From assembly GCA_018676675.1 (NCBI GenBank), contig JABHEG010000334.1, positions 62,001 through 126,000 of the forward strand: a stretch of DNA of 64,000 nt. Direction: 5' to 3'. This DNA is from Lentisphaerota bacterium. GTDB taxonomy: Bacteria > Verrucomicrobiota > Lentisphaeria > Oligosphaerales > JABHEG01. Position numbers and translations under genes: made by a program. Under the pieces are notes generated by a model. The model made no database searches, was not told the origin of the DNA, and worked only from the letters and a program-made list of their open reading frames with translations. Of this stretch, positions 17,846 through 25,201 are shown piece after piece; the first letter of the stretch is position 1, and every line of letters starts with the position of its first letter.

Positions 17846-18505
17846 ATGACCACCAAGAAGGCGCGCACCGCCGTCCTTGCTCTTGGATCCGCACTTCTCC
17901 TGATCCTCACGGCTCACGCTCAGGACGACGGCAGAATTGAGCTTCCTGAGCCGGATAAGGAGGGCGGGATGCCCCTGATGGCCGCGTTGGCTGAGCGCCA
18001 TTCATCGCGATCATTCAGTCGCCGGGCACTCTCCCGCCAAGTGCTGTCAAATCTGCTCTGGGCTGCGTGTGGAGTCAATCGAGGAGGCTCCGGGAGGCGA
18101 ACGGCTCCTTCGGCGGTGAATTGGCAGGAAATTGATCTGTACGTAGCCATGAAGGACGGTGTTTACCTCTATCAGGCCCGCCCGCATGCACTGAACCGCG
18201 TGCTGGAAGATGACATCCGCCCGGCCATCGGTATCCAGCCCTTCCCGAAAGCGGCCCCCGTGATTCTGATCTATGTCGCCGATTTCCGCAAGATGAAGAA
18301 TGCCAGCCGGAAAGACAGGGAGTTCTACTCCGCAACAGACGTTGGGTTTATCGGCCAGAATGTCTATCTGTACGCTGCCTCAGAGAAGCTCTCTACGGTC
18401 GTTCTTGGACTGATCCACCGGAAAGAACTCACTGATATTCTGGATCTCATGCCGGACCAGAAGGTGCTTCTGGCCCAACCGGTCGGCTACCCCCCAGGCA
18501 CGTAA
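17846..18505 (+). CDS. SagB/ThcOx-like nitroreductase, exported
   Basis: A 219-residue FMN-dependent nitroreductase-fold protein behind a classical signal peptide (about residues 1-26, ending A-H-A). The N-terminus of the domain has R-H-S-S-R-S-F, the first FMN-phosphate segment; the middle carries L-L-W-A-A-C-G-V-N-R and R-T-A-P-S-A-V-N-W; the C-terminal A-T-D-V-G-F-I-G-Q-N-V-Y-L-Y completes the dimer FMN site. Such stand-alone SagB-like proteins lie outside the peptide-cyclodehydratase context, and no precursor peptide is visible here. It lies 59 bp after the URO-D-like gene with its own AGAGG box. Confidence 0.85.
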   Translation: MTTKKARTAVLALGSALLLILTAHAQDDGRIELPEPDKEGGMPLMAALAERHSSRSFSRRALSRQVLSNLLWAACGVNRGGSGRRTAPSAVNWQEIDLYVAMKDGVYLYQARPHALNRVLEDDIRPAIGIQPFPKAAPVILIYVADFRKMKNASRKDREFYSATDVGFIGQNVYLYAASEKLSTVVLGLIHRKELTDILDLMPDQKVLLAQPVGYPPGT

Positions 18506-18553
18506 GTCAGCCTCCCCTGGCCCAAACGGCACCCCCGCATCCCCTCCGCGTAT

Positions 18554-19609
18554 TCACACGACGACATCGTTATCCAGGATGACCGGCATGCCGGTCCGGC
18601 ACGACTCTTTGTAGGCGTTGAGAACCCGAAGCGCGCGGCGGCACTCTGCCGGTTTGACGGCCAGCTCGGCCCCGGTCAACAGCACATCGGCGATGTTCTG
18701 ATAGTAGGCCCGCCAGTCCCCACGAATCGTCTCAGGAACGACCGTCGACCGCTCCCCTTCCATCGTCGTGGTCACGACAGCTCTCTCGGCCAGGTTCTCG
18801 GTCGCATTCTCGATCTCGCCGCGCTTCATGTATGCTTCCTGTGGATCGACGCCATGCTTCACCAAGCTTCCGGTCGTTCCCAGGATAAACCAATGTGGTT
18901 TCGTCGCCAGCGCCATATTGCTCTGCTCGACCACCCACACGGTGCCGCCGGCAAAGGTGATCTGGCAGCGCCCCCAAGTCTCAACCGTTTGCCCCTCACG
19001 CCTGAACTGAGCAGTCCCCAGTACGTGGTCCACAGGTTCCCGGATCAACAGCAGGGCCTGGTCCACCAGGTGGGCACCCCAGTCGTAGAGCAAGCTGCCA
19101 ACGCGACCAATCTCTCCCCTCCACGTGCGCGGGGAATTGTAGCCATAGACGCATTGCTCCACGAGGTTGATGTCCCCCAGCAGGCTCTCGCCCATGACCT
19201 GTTTGACGGTCAGGAAATCTCCATCCCAACGTCGGTTGTGGAAGACGCTGAAGAGCACGCCCTGGCGTTCCGCTTCCTCCATCATGCGGTCCGCCTCCTC
19301 CACCGTCATGCAGATGATCTTATCCGTGACCACGTGCTTGCCGGCCTGCATGGCCTGGATCGCAAGATCACAATGGGTGTCGTGCGGCGTGGCAAGGACC
19401 ACGAGCCCGACGCCATCATCCGCAAGTACATCCTCGAAACGTGCGTAAGTTGCGCAGCTGTGCTCGCGCGCAGCCTGCTGACGCTGCTCGGATCGAGGAG
19501 CCATGATGCCGCGCACATGCAGCCCGTCCGCAAGTCCTGCCAGATACGAATGAAACGACCGTCCCGCGTAACCGTACCCGGCAATGCCGACGCCAATGCT
19601 CTCCGCCAT
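18554..19609 (-). CDS. Gfo/Idh/MocA family oxidoreductase with atypical D-K-I motif
   Basis: A 351-residue NAD-dependent oxidoreductase. The Rossmann motif is G11-Y-G-Y-A-G16. The position of the usual E-K-P is V-T-D-K-I, so the catalytic-type Lys is kept while Glu and Pro are replaced. The C-terminal domain has W-R-G-E-I-G and L-Y-D-W-G-A-H-L-V-D-Q-A, with the His expected at the active site. No signal peptide. It follows the TIM-barrel epimerase by 34 bp on the same strand, a pairing common in sugar or inositol catabolism. Confidence 0.9.
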   Translation of the reverse strand: MAESIGVGIAGYGYAGRSFHSYLAGLADGLHVRGIMAPRSEQRQQAAREHSCATYARFEDVLADDGVGLVVLATPHDTHCDLAIQAMQAGKHVVTDKIICMTVEEADRMMEEAERQGVLFSVFHNRRWDGDFLTVKQVMGESLLGDINLVEQCVYGYNSPRTWRGEIGRVGSLLYDWGAHLVDQALLLIREPVDHVLGTAQFRREGQTVETWGRCQITFAGGTVWVVEQSNMALATKPHWFILGTTGSLVKHGVDPQEAYMKRGEIENATENLAERAVVTTTMEGERSTVVPETIRGDWRAYYQNIADVLLTGAELAVKPAECRRALRVLNAYKESCRTGMPVILDNDVVV

Positions 19610-19643
19610 CGTGTTTCCTCAGTGGTAACGTGGTGTGAGTGGT

Positions 19644-20438
19644 TCACCCACGGTTGTTGATCGCTGCAAGAAGAGCGCCTTTGAGTTCCAGTACACCCCG
19701 ATGGTCGCACGCTCCGCCATCCTCGATGAACAACGCTCCGTCAAAGCCCATCTGACGGCAGAGCTGCACAAAGGCAACCACATCGCGCTTCCCATCCGCG
19801 ACATTGCGGTCGGAGTCACGGCGGGTCCACTTCACATGAGCCGCTGCAGCGAAGGGCAGTATCTGTGCCATCCCCGGCAGGACAATCTCTTCAGGGAAGT
19901 TGCCGAAATCGGGCAGGGATCCCATGGCCGGACTATCAACACCGACCAACAACTTCACCATCATCGCCGGGTCTGTAGAGAGTCCCCCGTGGTTCTCCGT
20001 TACAATCTTGATGCCGCGCTTCTCGCCTTCCTGAGCCAGCTGTTGGAAGGAGTCGACGCACGCAGAGAGCATCTCCGGAGGACCGTCTGCACTGCCCCCG
20101 GTGTTTACCCTGAAGTAAGACAACCCAAGCTTCTCCGAAACATCAAAATAGACCATCGCCTTCCTGACCGCTTCGGCTCGCTCGTCCGCGTCAAGAGCAG
20201 ACAGGTTGCCTGTGCCATCCACGGCCATCCCCAGCATCTCGACGCCTTGGTCCCAGGCGCTCTGTACCAGTTCCTTCAGGTAATCGTCTTCGTGGGAGGC
20301 AAGGAAAACGTTGTTCAACTCGATGAGATCAATGTCAAACTCCTCCCGGGCGACACGCGGAAATTCCAGTGCCGCCAGCGGGGTCTTCTCGTCCCGGAAT
20401 CGTCTGTTGATCGCCCAACCGGCCAAACCAATACGCAT
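19644..20438 (-). CDS. Sugar phosphate isomerase/epimerase (TIM barrel)
   Basis: A 264-residue TIM barrel of the xylose-isomerase-like group. It starts M-R-I-G-L-A-G-W-A and shows I-E-L-N strand ends, the metal-type T-E-N-H-G-G segment, H-V-K-W and L-F-I-E-D-G at expected positions. A strong AGGAGGAG box precedes the ATG. It is 31 bp downstream of dxs and 34 bp upstream of an oxidoreductase, so it likely belongs to the tyrA-dxs transcript even though its role is probably carbohydrate catabolism. Confidence 0.85.
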   Translation of the reverse strand: MRIGLAGWAINRRFRDEKTPLAALEFPRVAREEFDIDLIELNNVFLASHEDDYLKELVQSAWDQGVEMLGMAVDGTGNLSALDADERAEAVRKAMVYFDVSEKLGLSYFRVNTGGSADGPPEMLSACVDSFQQLAQEGEKRGIKIVTENHGGLSTDPAMMVKLLVGVDSPAMGSLPDFGNFPEEIVLPGMAQILPFAAAAHVKWTRRDSDRNVADGKRDVVAFVQLCRQMGFDGALFIEDGGACDHRGVLELKGALLAAINNRG

Positions 20439-20469
20439 CGTCCGTCTCCTCCTGGCTCCTGGATCTCGA

Positions 20470-22350
20470 TTACGCGTTCACGAAATCGGCGATATCAGCC
20501 GCAAGGCTGTCCGTATCCAATCTGAACTTCCTGCGGATTCCGTCCTCACTGCCCCAGGGCACGACCGCCCTCGGCCACCCCTTGCAGAGCATCTTCGTGG
20601 GCATGCCATGTTTCTGGACCTCCGTCCCGACCAAGGTGGCAAGACCGCCCTCAACGCAGTGGTTCTCAAGTGTCACGAGCGGCGTTCCCCGTTCGAGATG
20701 GGTGGCGAGTAGAGCGCCATCCATCGGCATCAGGAATCGGGCATTGACGACTCCGGCCTCGATTCCTTGTGCCGCAAGCGCGTCCGCGACATCGAGAGCT
20801 CGCACCGCTTCCCGACCGGAGGCCCAGATGACCACGTCTCCCCCGTCGCGCAACGTTTCCGCTTTGCCCCATTCAACAGGAGGCCTCGAGTCCCCGGGAA
20901 GGACCTCAGCATTGCCTTTGGGGTATCGAATCACTGTAGGCGCACCGCGCTCCAAGGCCGCGTCAAGCATCAGTTGGAGCTCCCACTCATCAGCCGGCTG
21001 GAGGACTGAGAGATTGGGCAGCGTCTGCCAGAACCCGATATCCAGGATGCCGTGGTGCGTGGGCCCGTCCGCAACCACTCCGGCCCGATCCAGGCAGAAG
21101 ACCACGGGCAAATTCTGCAGGCAGACATCATGGAAGACATAGTCCATTGCCCGCTGCATGAACGATGCATAGATGGCTACCACCGGACGACAGTCCGCGG
21201 CTGCAAGCCCGGCCGCGAAAACGACCGCATGTTCCTCGGCAATCCCAACGTCGAAGTAGTGCTTCGGGTGTTTCTCGCGCACGGGATTCAGGCCGGTTCC
21301 CTGACACATACCAGCCGTGATGGCCATAACTCGTGAATCGCGCGCGATGGCCGTACTGAGAACGTCTCCGAGACAGGCGGAGAACGTCACGGCACGTGCA
21401 TCGACCGGTCCCGATTTGCTGACTCCCTGCTCAACATCGAAGGGACTCAGACCATGGTAGACTTCAGGCTCACTTTCCGCTTGAGGGTAGCCTCGTCCTT
21501 TCTCGGTCAGCACGTGGATAACCAAGGGTTGACGCAAGCGGAGCAAGGTCTCGAGCGTGGGGACGAGACGACTCAGATCATGCCCGTCAAGAGGGCCGAT
21601 GTACCGCAACCCGAGTTCCTCGAACAGGACGCCGGGAACGATCATGCTCTTGGTGGCTTCCTCCGCACGTTGGACGAGCCGTCGGATCTTGTCGCCAAAG
21701 CGGGGAATCCGGCAAACGAGATCCCGAACGAACTGCTTGATCCGGTTGTAGCGTTCGCCGGCGATAATTCGATTGAGATACCGGGACAATGCTCCGACAT
21801 TGGGAGCAATCGACATGCGGTTATCATTGAGGATCAGCACGAAATCCTGAGTCGTCTCGATGATGCTGTTCAGCCCTTCCAGAGAGACCCCTGTCCCCAA
21901 AGCTCCATCCCCAACGACAGCCACGACCTTTCCGGCCTTTCCCGACCTGTCCCGTGCAGCAGCCAGCCCAAGCCCGGCAGAAATCGCGGTGCCGGCATGT
22001 CCTGCCCCGAAGACATCGTGGACGCTCTCGTCGCGGTGGAGGAAGCCACAGCAGCCGTCGTCCTGGCGCAGCGAATGCAGAAGGTCCCTCCGCCCGGTCA
22101 GCATTTTAAAGACATAGCCCTGATGTCCCGTGTCCCAGACGACAGAATCGTTATCGAGATCAAGGGCCCGGAGCAGCGCCACAGTCAACTCAACGACGCC
22201 GAGGTTGGAGGCCAAATGCCCTCCCCTGTTAGAAACGACGTCGAGGAGTTCCTCACGGATCTGACAGGCCAATTCCGGGAGCTGATCCAGCGGCAGTTTC
22301 CGCAAATCTTCGGGGTGTGTGATGGCTTCAAGCAGAGAGCGTTCCGTCAC
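20470..22350 (-). CDS. dxs: 1-deoxy-D-xylulose-5-phosphate synthase
   Basis: Thiamine-diphosphate enzyme joining pyruvate and glyceraldehyde-3-phosphate at the first step of the MEP isoprenoid pathway. The 626-residue length is normal. It has H-L-A-S-N-L-G-V-V-E-L-T near the N-terminus, W-D-T-G-H-Q-G-Y, G-A-G-H-A-G-T-A-I-S-A-G-L-G, and the cofactor motif V-G-D-G-A-L-G-T-G. The pyrimidine domain has V-G-I-A-E-E-H-A-V, with the catalytic Glu. The start is GTG 22350, which overlaps the tyrA stop by four bases (GTGA), so the two are translationally coupled. Confidence 0.96.
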   Translation of the reverse strand: MTERSLLEAITHPEDLRKLPLDQLPELACQIREELLDVVSNRGGHLASNLGVVELTVALLRALDLDNDSVVWDTGHQGYVFKMLTGRRDLLHSLRQDDGCCGFLHRDESVHDVFGAGHAGTAISAGLGLAAARDRSGKAGKVVAVVGDGALGTGVSLEGLNSIIETTQDFVLILNDNRMSIAPNVGALSRYLNRIIAGERYNRIKQFVRDLVCRIPRFGDKIRRLVQRAEEATKSMIVPGVLFEELGLRYIGPLDGHDLSRLVPTLETLLRLRQPLVIHVLTEKGRGYPQAESEPEVYHGLSPFDVEQGVSKSGPVDARAVTFSACLGDVLSTAIARDSRVMAITAGMCQGTGLNPVREKHPKHYFDVGIAEEHAVVFAAGLAAADCRPVVAIYASFMQRAMDYVFHDVCLQNLPVVFCLDRAGVVADGPTHHGILDIGFWQTLPNLSVLQPADEWELQLMLDAALERGAPTVIRYPKGNAEVLPGDSRPPVEWGKAETLRDGGDVVIWASGREAVRALDVADALAAQGIEAGVVNARFLMPMDGALLATHLERGTPLVTLENHCVEGGLATLVGTEVQKHGMPTKMLCKGWPRAVVPWGSEDGIRRKFRLDTDSLAADIADFVNA

Positions 22351-23270
22351 GATTCATTCCCTCGCCTCTGCTGCCATTGGTCGAACCACGCAGACCGGCT
22401 GTCCCGCGACTCGGCAAGGTAATCCCACATCTCTTCCCACCGCCCGTCCTGCAACATATCCCGGACCGAATCGATCTCTCCCTGGAACTCTTCCAATGCC
22501 GCAAGGACGTTACCGATGTTGTGGCGGAAAACCTGCGTCCACATGTCCGGAGAGCTGGCTGCGATGCGCGTGAAGTCCCGGAAGCCTCCCCCTGTTGCAA
22601 GCACAGATTTGCCGGGGTCGGCCAAGTAAGCCCGGGCCGCGGCAAAGGAGAGTAGGTGGAGGACGTGACTCGTTCGTGCCACGAGCATATCGTGTGGACC
22701 GGGAGGCATTCGGTGGGGTTCCATCCCGAGCGATTCCCAGAATGCCCCAACTGTCGCAATCGCCGAATCGCTGTCCGCTTCAACCTCGGTCAGAAAGACG
22801 ACCGCATCATCGTAGAGATCCGCCTTGGCGTTGTACAGGCTGGACTTCTCCGTCCCGGCCATCGGATGGCTACCGATGAAGTGGACACCGCGTGCCTGCA
22901 GAGGAGGTCGCGCCCCATCCACGATCGCCCCCTTGACACTCCCGACGTCTGTCACAATCGCTCCTCGACGCCAGACGTCAGCATTCTCCACGGCAAAGTC
23001 GATGGTGACCTTGATCGGGACGCACAGAATTGTCAGGTCTGCCTCAGCCAGAATGTCCGCTGGGTTGACACTCCCTTCGTCGATCATGCCACTTGCTTTG
23101 CCATCGTCAATGGTCTCCTGACGGCGAGCCTGCCCCAGAACACGCAAGTCCGGTCGCCTCCGCTTGAGGCCGAGTCCGAGGGAGCCTCCCATGAGCCCCA
23201 GGCCAATGATCGCGACCGTCCGGATCGTCTCAACCGGAGGAGAAGGTACTGCACCGTGTTCAACTGCCAT
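22347..23270 (-). CDS. tyrA: Prephenate dehydrogenase
   Basis: Oxidatively decarboxylates prephenate to 4-hydroxyphenylpyruvate for tyrosine synthesis. The 307 residues carry G-L-G-L-M-G-G-S-L-G (about residues 23-32), C-V-P-I as the end of the Rossmann fold, D-V-G-S-V-K and the substrate-binding G-S-H-P-M-A-G-T. A late T-G-G-G-F-R-D-F-T-R-I-A segment is typical of the family. No chorismate mutase or ACT domain is fused. Arogenate dehydrogenase is possible. It overlaps dxs by four bases. Confidence 0.93.
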   Translation of the reverse strand: MAVEHGAVPSPPVETIRTVAIIGLGLMGGSLGLGLKRRRPDLRVLGQARRQETIDDGKASGMIDEGSVNPADILAEADLTILCVPIKVTIDFAVENADVWRRGAIVTDVGSVKGAIVDGARPPLQARGVHFIGSHPMAGTEKSSLYNAKADLYDDAVVFLTEVEADSDSAIATVGAFWESLGMEPHRMPPGPHDMLVARTSHVLHLLSFAAARAYLADPGKSVLATGGGFRDFTRIAASSPDMWTQVFRHNIGNVLAALEEFQGEIDSVRDMLQDGRWEEMWDYLAESRDSRSAWFDQWQQRRGNES

Positions 23271-23806
23271 ATCTATCCGTTTCTCAGCGCCTGACGGCCA
23301 TCGGGAAGAAAGCCCCGGGAGACCATGGTGTCTCGCTCGGTTGCTCTCATCCGCTCAGCCCTAGTGGCGGTGGGCGCGAATAGCGGGCCCACCCCTTGCT
23401 GATGCCTGGATGTGGGAGTTTTCGGGCACCTTGGTGCGTACAGACGTACGTACCGAGGAGGCCGGAATGCTCCCGCGCCAGGGATCGGTAAGCCGTAGGC
23501 CGGGCACTGTTTCCTGGCAACCCTTACGGGCGGACCATTCTTCGCGATTCTCCGCCCGGGCCGCCAACGACGATACTTGGCATCGCCTTCTGCCGTCCCG
23601 GACGAAGCCTCATCGAAGACTGGCCCGGGGGTGGGCTCGCTAGTCGCGCCCGACGCCACTAGCTGTCAGCGTTTGGAGGGCACTCTCAGGAAGCGGGGTA
23701 ACATACCACGGGGATGGACCGCGTGCGCGCTCGCGAAGACACTCTCGACAGGCGGACAACCGGAACGAATGCGCCGTTCGGCGAACATCCACTCACCTTC
23801 AGTCAA
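23271..23806. other. 536-bp intergenic region with palindromes
   Basis: It lies between the tyrA start and the end of the DUF3999 gene, both minus strand. It contains a large hairpin (listed separately) and shorter stems (gggcgga/tccgccc near 23526-23560; ctagt/actag near 23640-23668). A minus-strand open frame (23273-23659) has no recognisable features and runs through the hairpin, so I do not call it a gene. The tyrA promoter and the upstream terminator must lie here, but I could not place them. Confidence 0.5.
23404..23483. repeat. Long imperfect hairpin with 12-bp core
   Basis: The core stem pairs 23430-23441 with 23446-23457 (two G-U pairs) over a four-base loop agac. Outer arms extend it: cctgg...gggag on the left against ctccc...ccagg on the right, with internal mismatches. 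The whole 80-base unit can fold as one cruciform. It has the style of the other intergenic palindromes in the window but a different sequence. Confidence 0.6.
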
Positions 23807-25201
23807 TCATGCATCGTCTGCCATCTTCTCCACGTTTCGGGCGGCATGGTATATGGCTCCCCCCAATGCCAGGACGGCAATGATGATTGCTGTTGTCAGA
23901 GCAGCTCGAGTCCCGAGCAGAGCGAACGCACGGAAGCCGGGGGAGAAAGCCGGATTCTCTGTCACCGGTCCGAGCGCCACCGCTGTGGGTGACACATCGC
24001 CTTCCCGCAACAGCGCCCGCAGTACGTGGCCGCTGTCGTAAACAGGCACATCGCCGTCGGGGCGTCCGAAGAGAAGCCGGTATGTGCGTTCAGGCGACGC
24101 GAGGAAGAGCAGTCGATACACCTTCCCGATCCCGATAATGCCGCTGATGTCGATAGGGGGAGCATCGTTGTTTGTCACGGTCACGCGGTACCGCTTACCG
24201 CGTGTCTCAGGGAAGGTCAAGCGAAGAGATGTCTTCTCGTAGCCTCCAAGCGCCAATGAGGTGATCGTCCCCCGGCGGAGTTCGGCCCATCCCTGGCCCT
24301 GTCCACGTCCACGCTCGACCTCGATACGGGCATCCCGGTGAAAGTTGCGACTGGTGGGGACGAGTTCCAGACCGCACAGCGGCTGCCCGACGAAGGTCAC
24401 CGTCATCTCGGTCTCACGATCACGCGTGTCCTGGGCGATTGTCATCGCCAACGGTGCCTGCTCAACCGTCCGGTCAAAACGCTGCTTCTCGCGTGTGGCC
24501 AGGCGCAGAAACTCCAGTCTGTCTATCCGGAAATCCCGGCGTTTGAGAACCGTTGTCACCAAGTCCCGTTCTACTTCCCCACCCTTGATTTCTCGAGCCA
24601 GTTTCACACAGGTTGACATCCCCACATCGGTGACATCGCTCACCTCGACCTGAAATTCCCGGAAGTTACCTGAGCGGAGATGGATGCGACTTCCGGAAAC
24701 ATCCATGAAACGATGGTAGTCAAAGATCGTCTGTCCTTCCGCAATGACGGTCCAGTTGCCCCCCGCAGTGCGCCCGGACACACGCACCAGCTTCTCGAAG
24801 TCCCGCAGATGTGTGTGAACAACCAGGATGGAGGGGCTCGCCCCTTCCATTCTGACCCGTTCCGCTGTGATGGCAACTCGATTGCCGACAAGCTCTCTGA
24901 GTCCTCTCACCGTCATGGGCACAGGTTCTTCACACGTGACCTGGCGTGTCTCGGTCTCTTTCCGGAGGAGATAGGGCACTTCCTGGCCGAGGTCATCCAC
25001 GACTCTGAGGTCTGCGCTGTCTGTTCGCGTTCGGGCACACACCTCGTCGTCGAGGGGAACAGCAACGATGAGTTCACGAGCAACCTGCGACGTGTTGATC
25101 TCTCTCGCGTGGCTGAATCCGTGCAGCGTCTTCTGTGCTGCAATACACGAGGGACCAACAACACCAACGGCCAGGATCAGACGAGTCACCAGTGTTCTCA
25201 T
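23807..25201 (-). CDS. DUF3999 family envelope protein
   Basis: A 464-residue protein that by gene pairing and architecture matches DUF3999. It has an N-terminal signal peptide (about residues 1-22), a long strand-rich extracytoplasmic region, and one C-terminal transmembrane helix (near residues 435-453) followed by a short tail. Function is unknown in the family. Its ATG overlaps the stop of the DUF2339 gene (ATGA, 25198-25201 region), and this two-gene coupling is conserved in other bacteria, implying a complex in the inner membrane. Confidence 0.8.
   Translation of the reverse strand: MRTLVTRLILAVGVVGPSCIAAQKTLHGFSHAREINTSQVARELIVAVPLDDEVCARTRTDSADLRVVDDLGQEVPYLLRKETETRQVTCEEPVPMTVRGLRELVGNRVAITAERVRMEGASPSILVVHTHLRDFEKLVRVSGRTAGGNWTVIAEGQTIFDYHRFMDVSGSRIHLRSGNFREFQVEVSDVTDVGMSTCVKLAREIKGGEVERDLVTTVLKRRDFRIDRLEFLRLATREKQRFDRTVEQAPLAMTIAQDTRDRETEMTVTFVGQPLCGLELVPTSRNFHRDARIEVERGRGQGQGWAELRRGTITSLALGGYEKTSLRLTFPETRGKRYRVTVTNNDAPPIDISGIIGIGKVYRLLFLASPERTYRLLFGRPDGDVPVYDSGHVLRALLREGDVSPTAVALGPVTENPAFSPGFRAFALLGTRAALTTAIIIAVLALGGAIYHAARNVEKMADDA

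Noticed and set aside
17846..18505. SagB-type RiPP cyclodehydratase cluster
   Set aside because: The protein is SagB-like, but no SagC/SagD partner, precursor peptide or exporter is nearby, and it is exported alone.
21454..22422. 322-codon plus-strand frame
   Set aside because: Antisense to dxs, which is complete and has all thiamine-diphosphate motifs.
23273..23659. 128-codon minus-strand frame next to tyrA
   Set aside because: It overlaps the large cruciform, is Arg/Pro/Gly-rich without pattern and has no ribosome site; likely non-coding.
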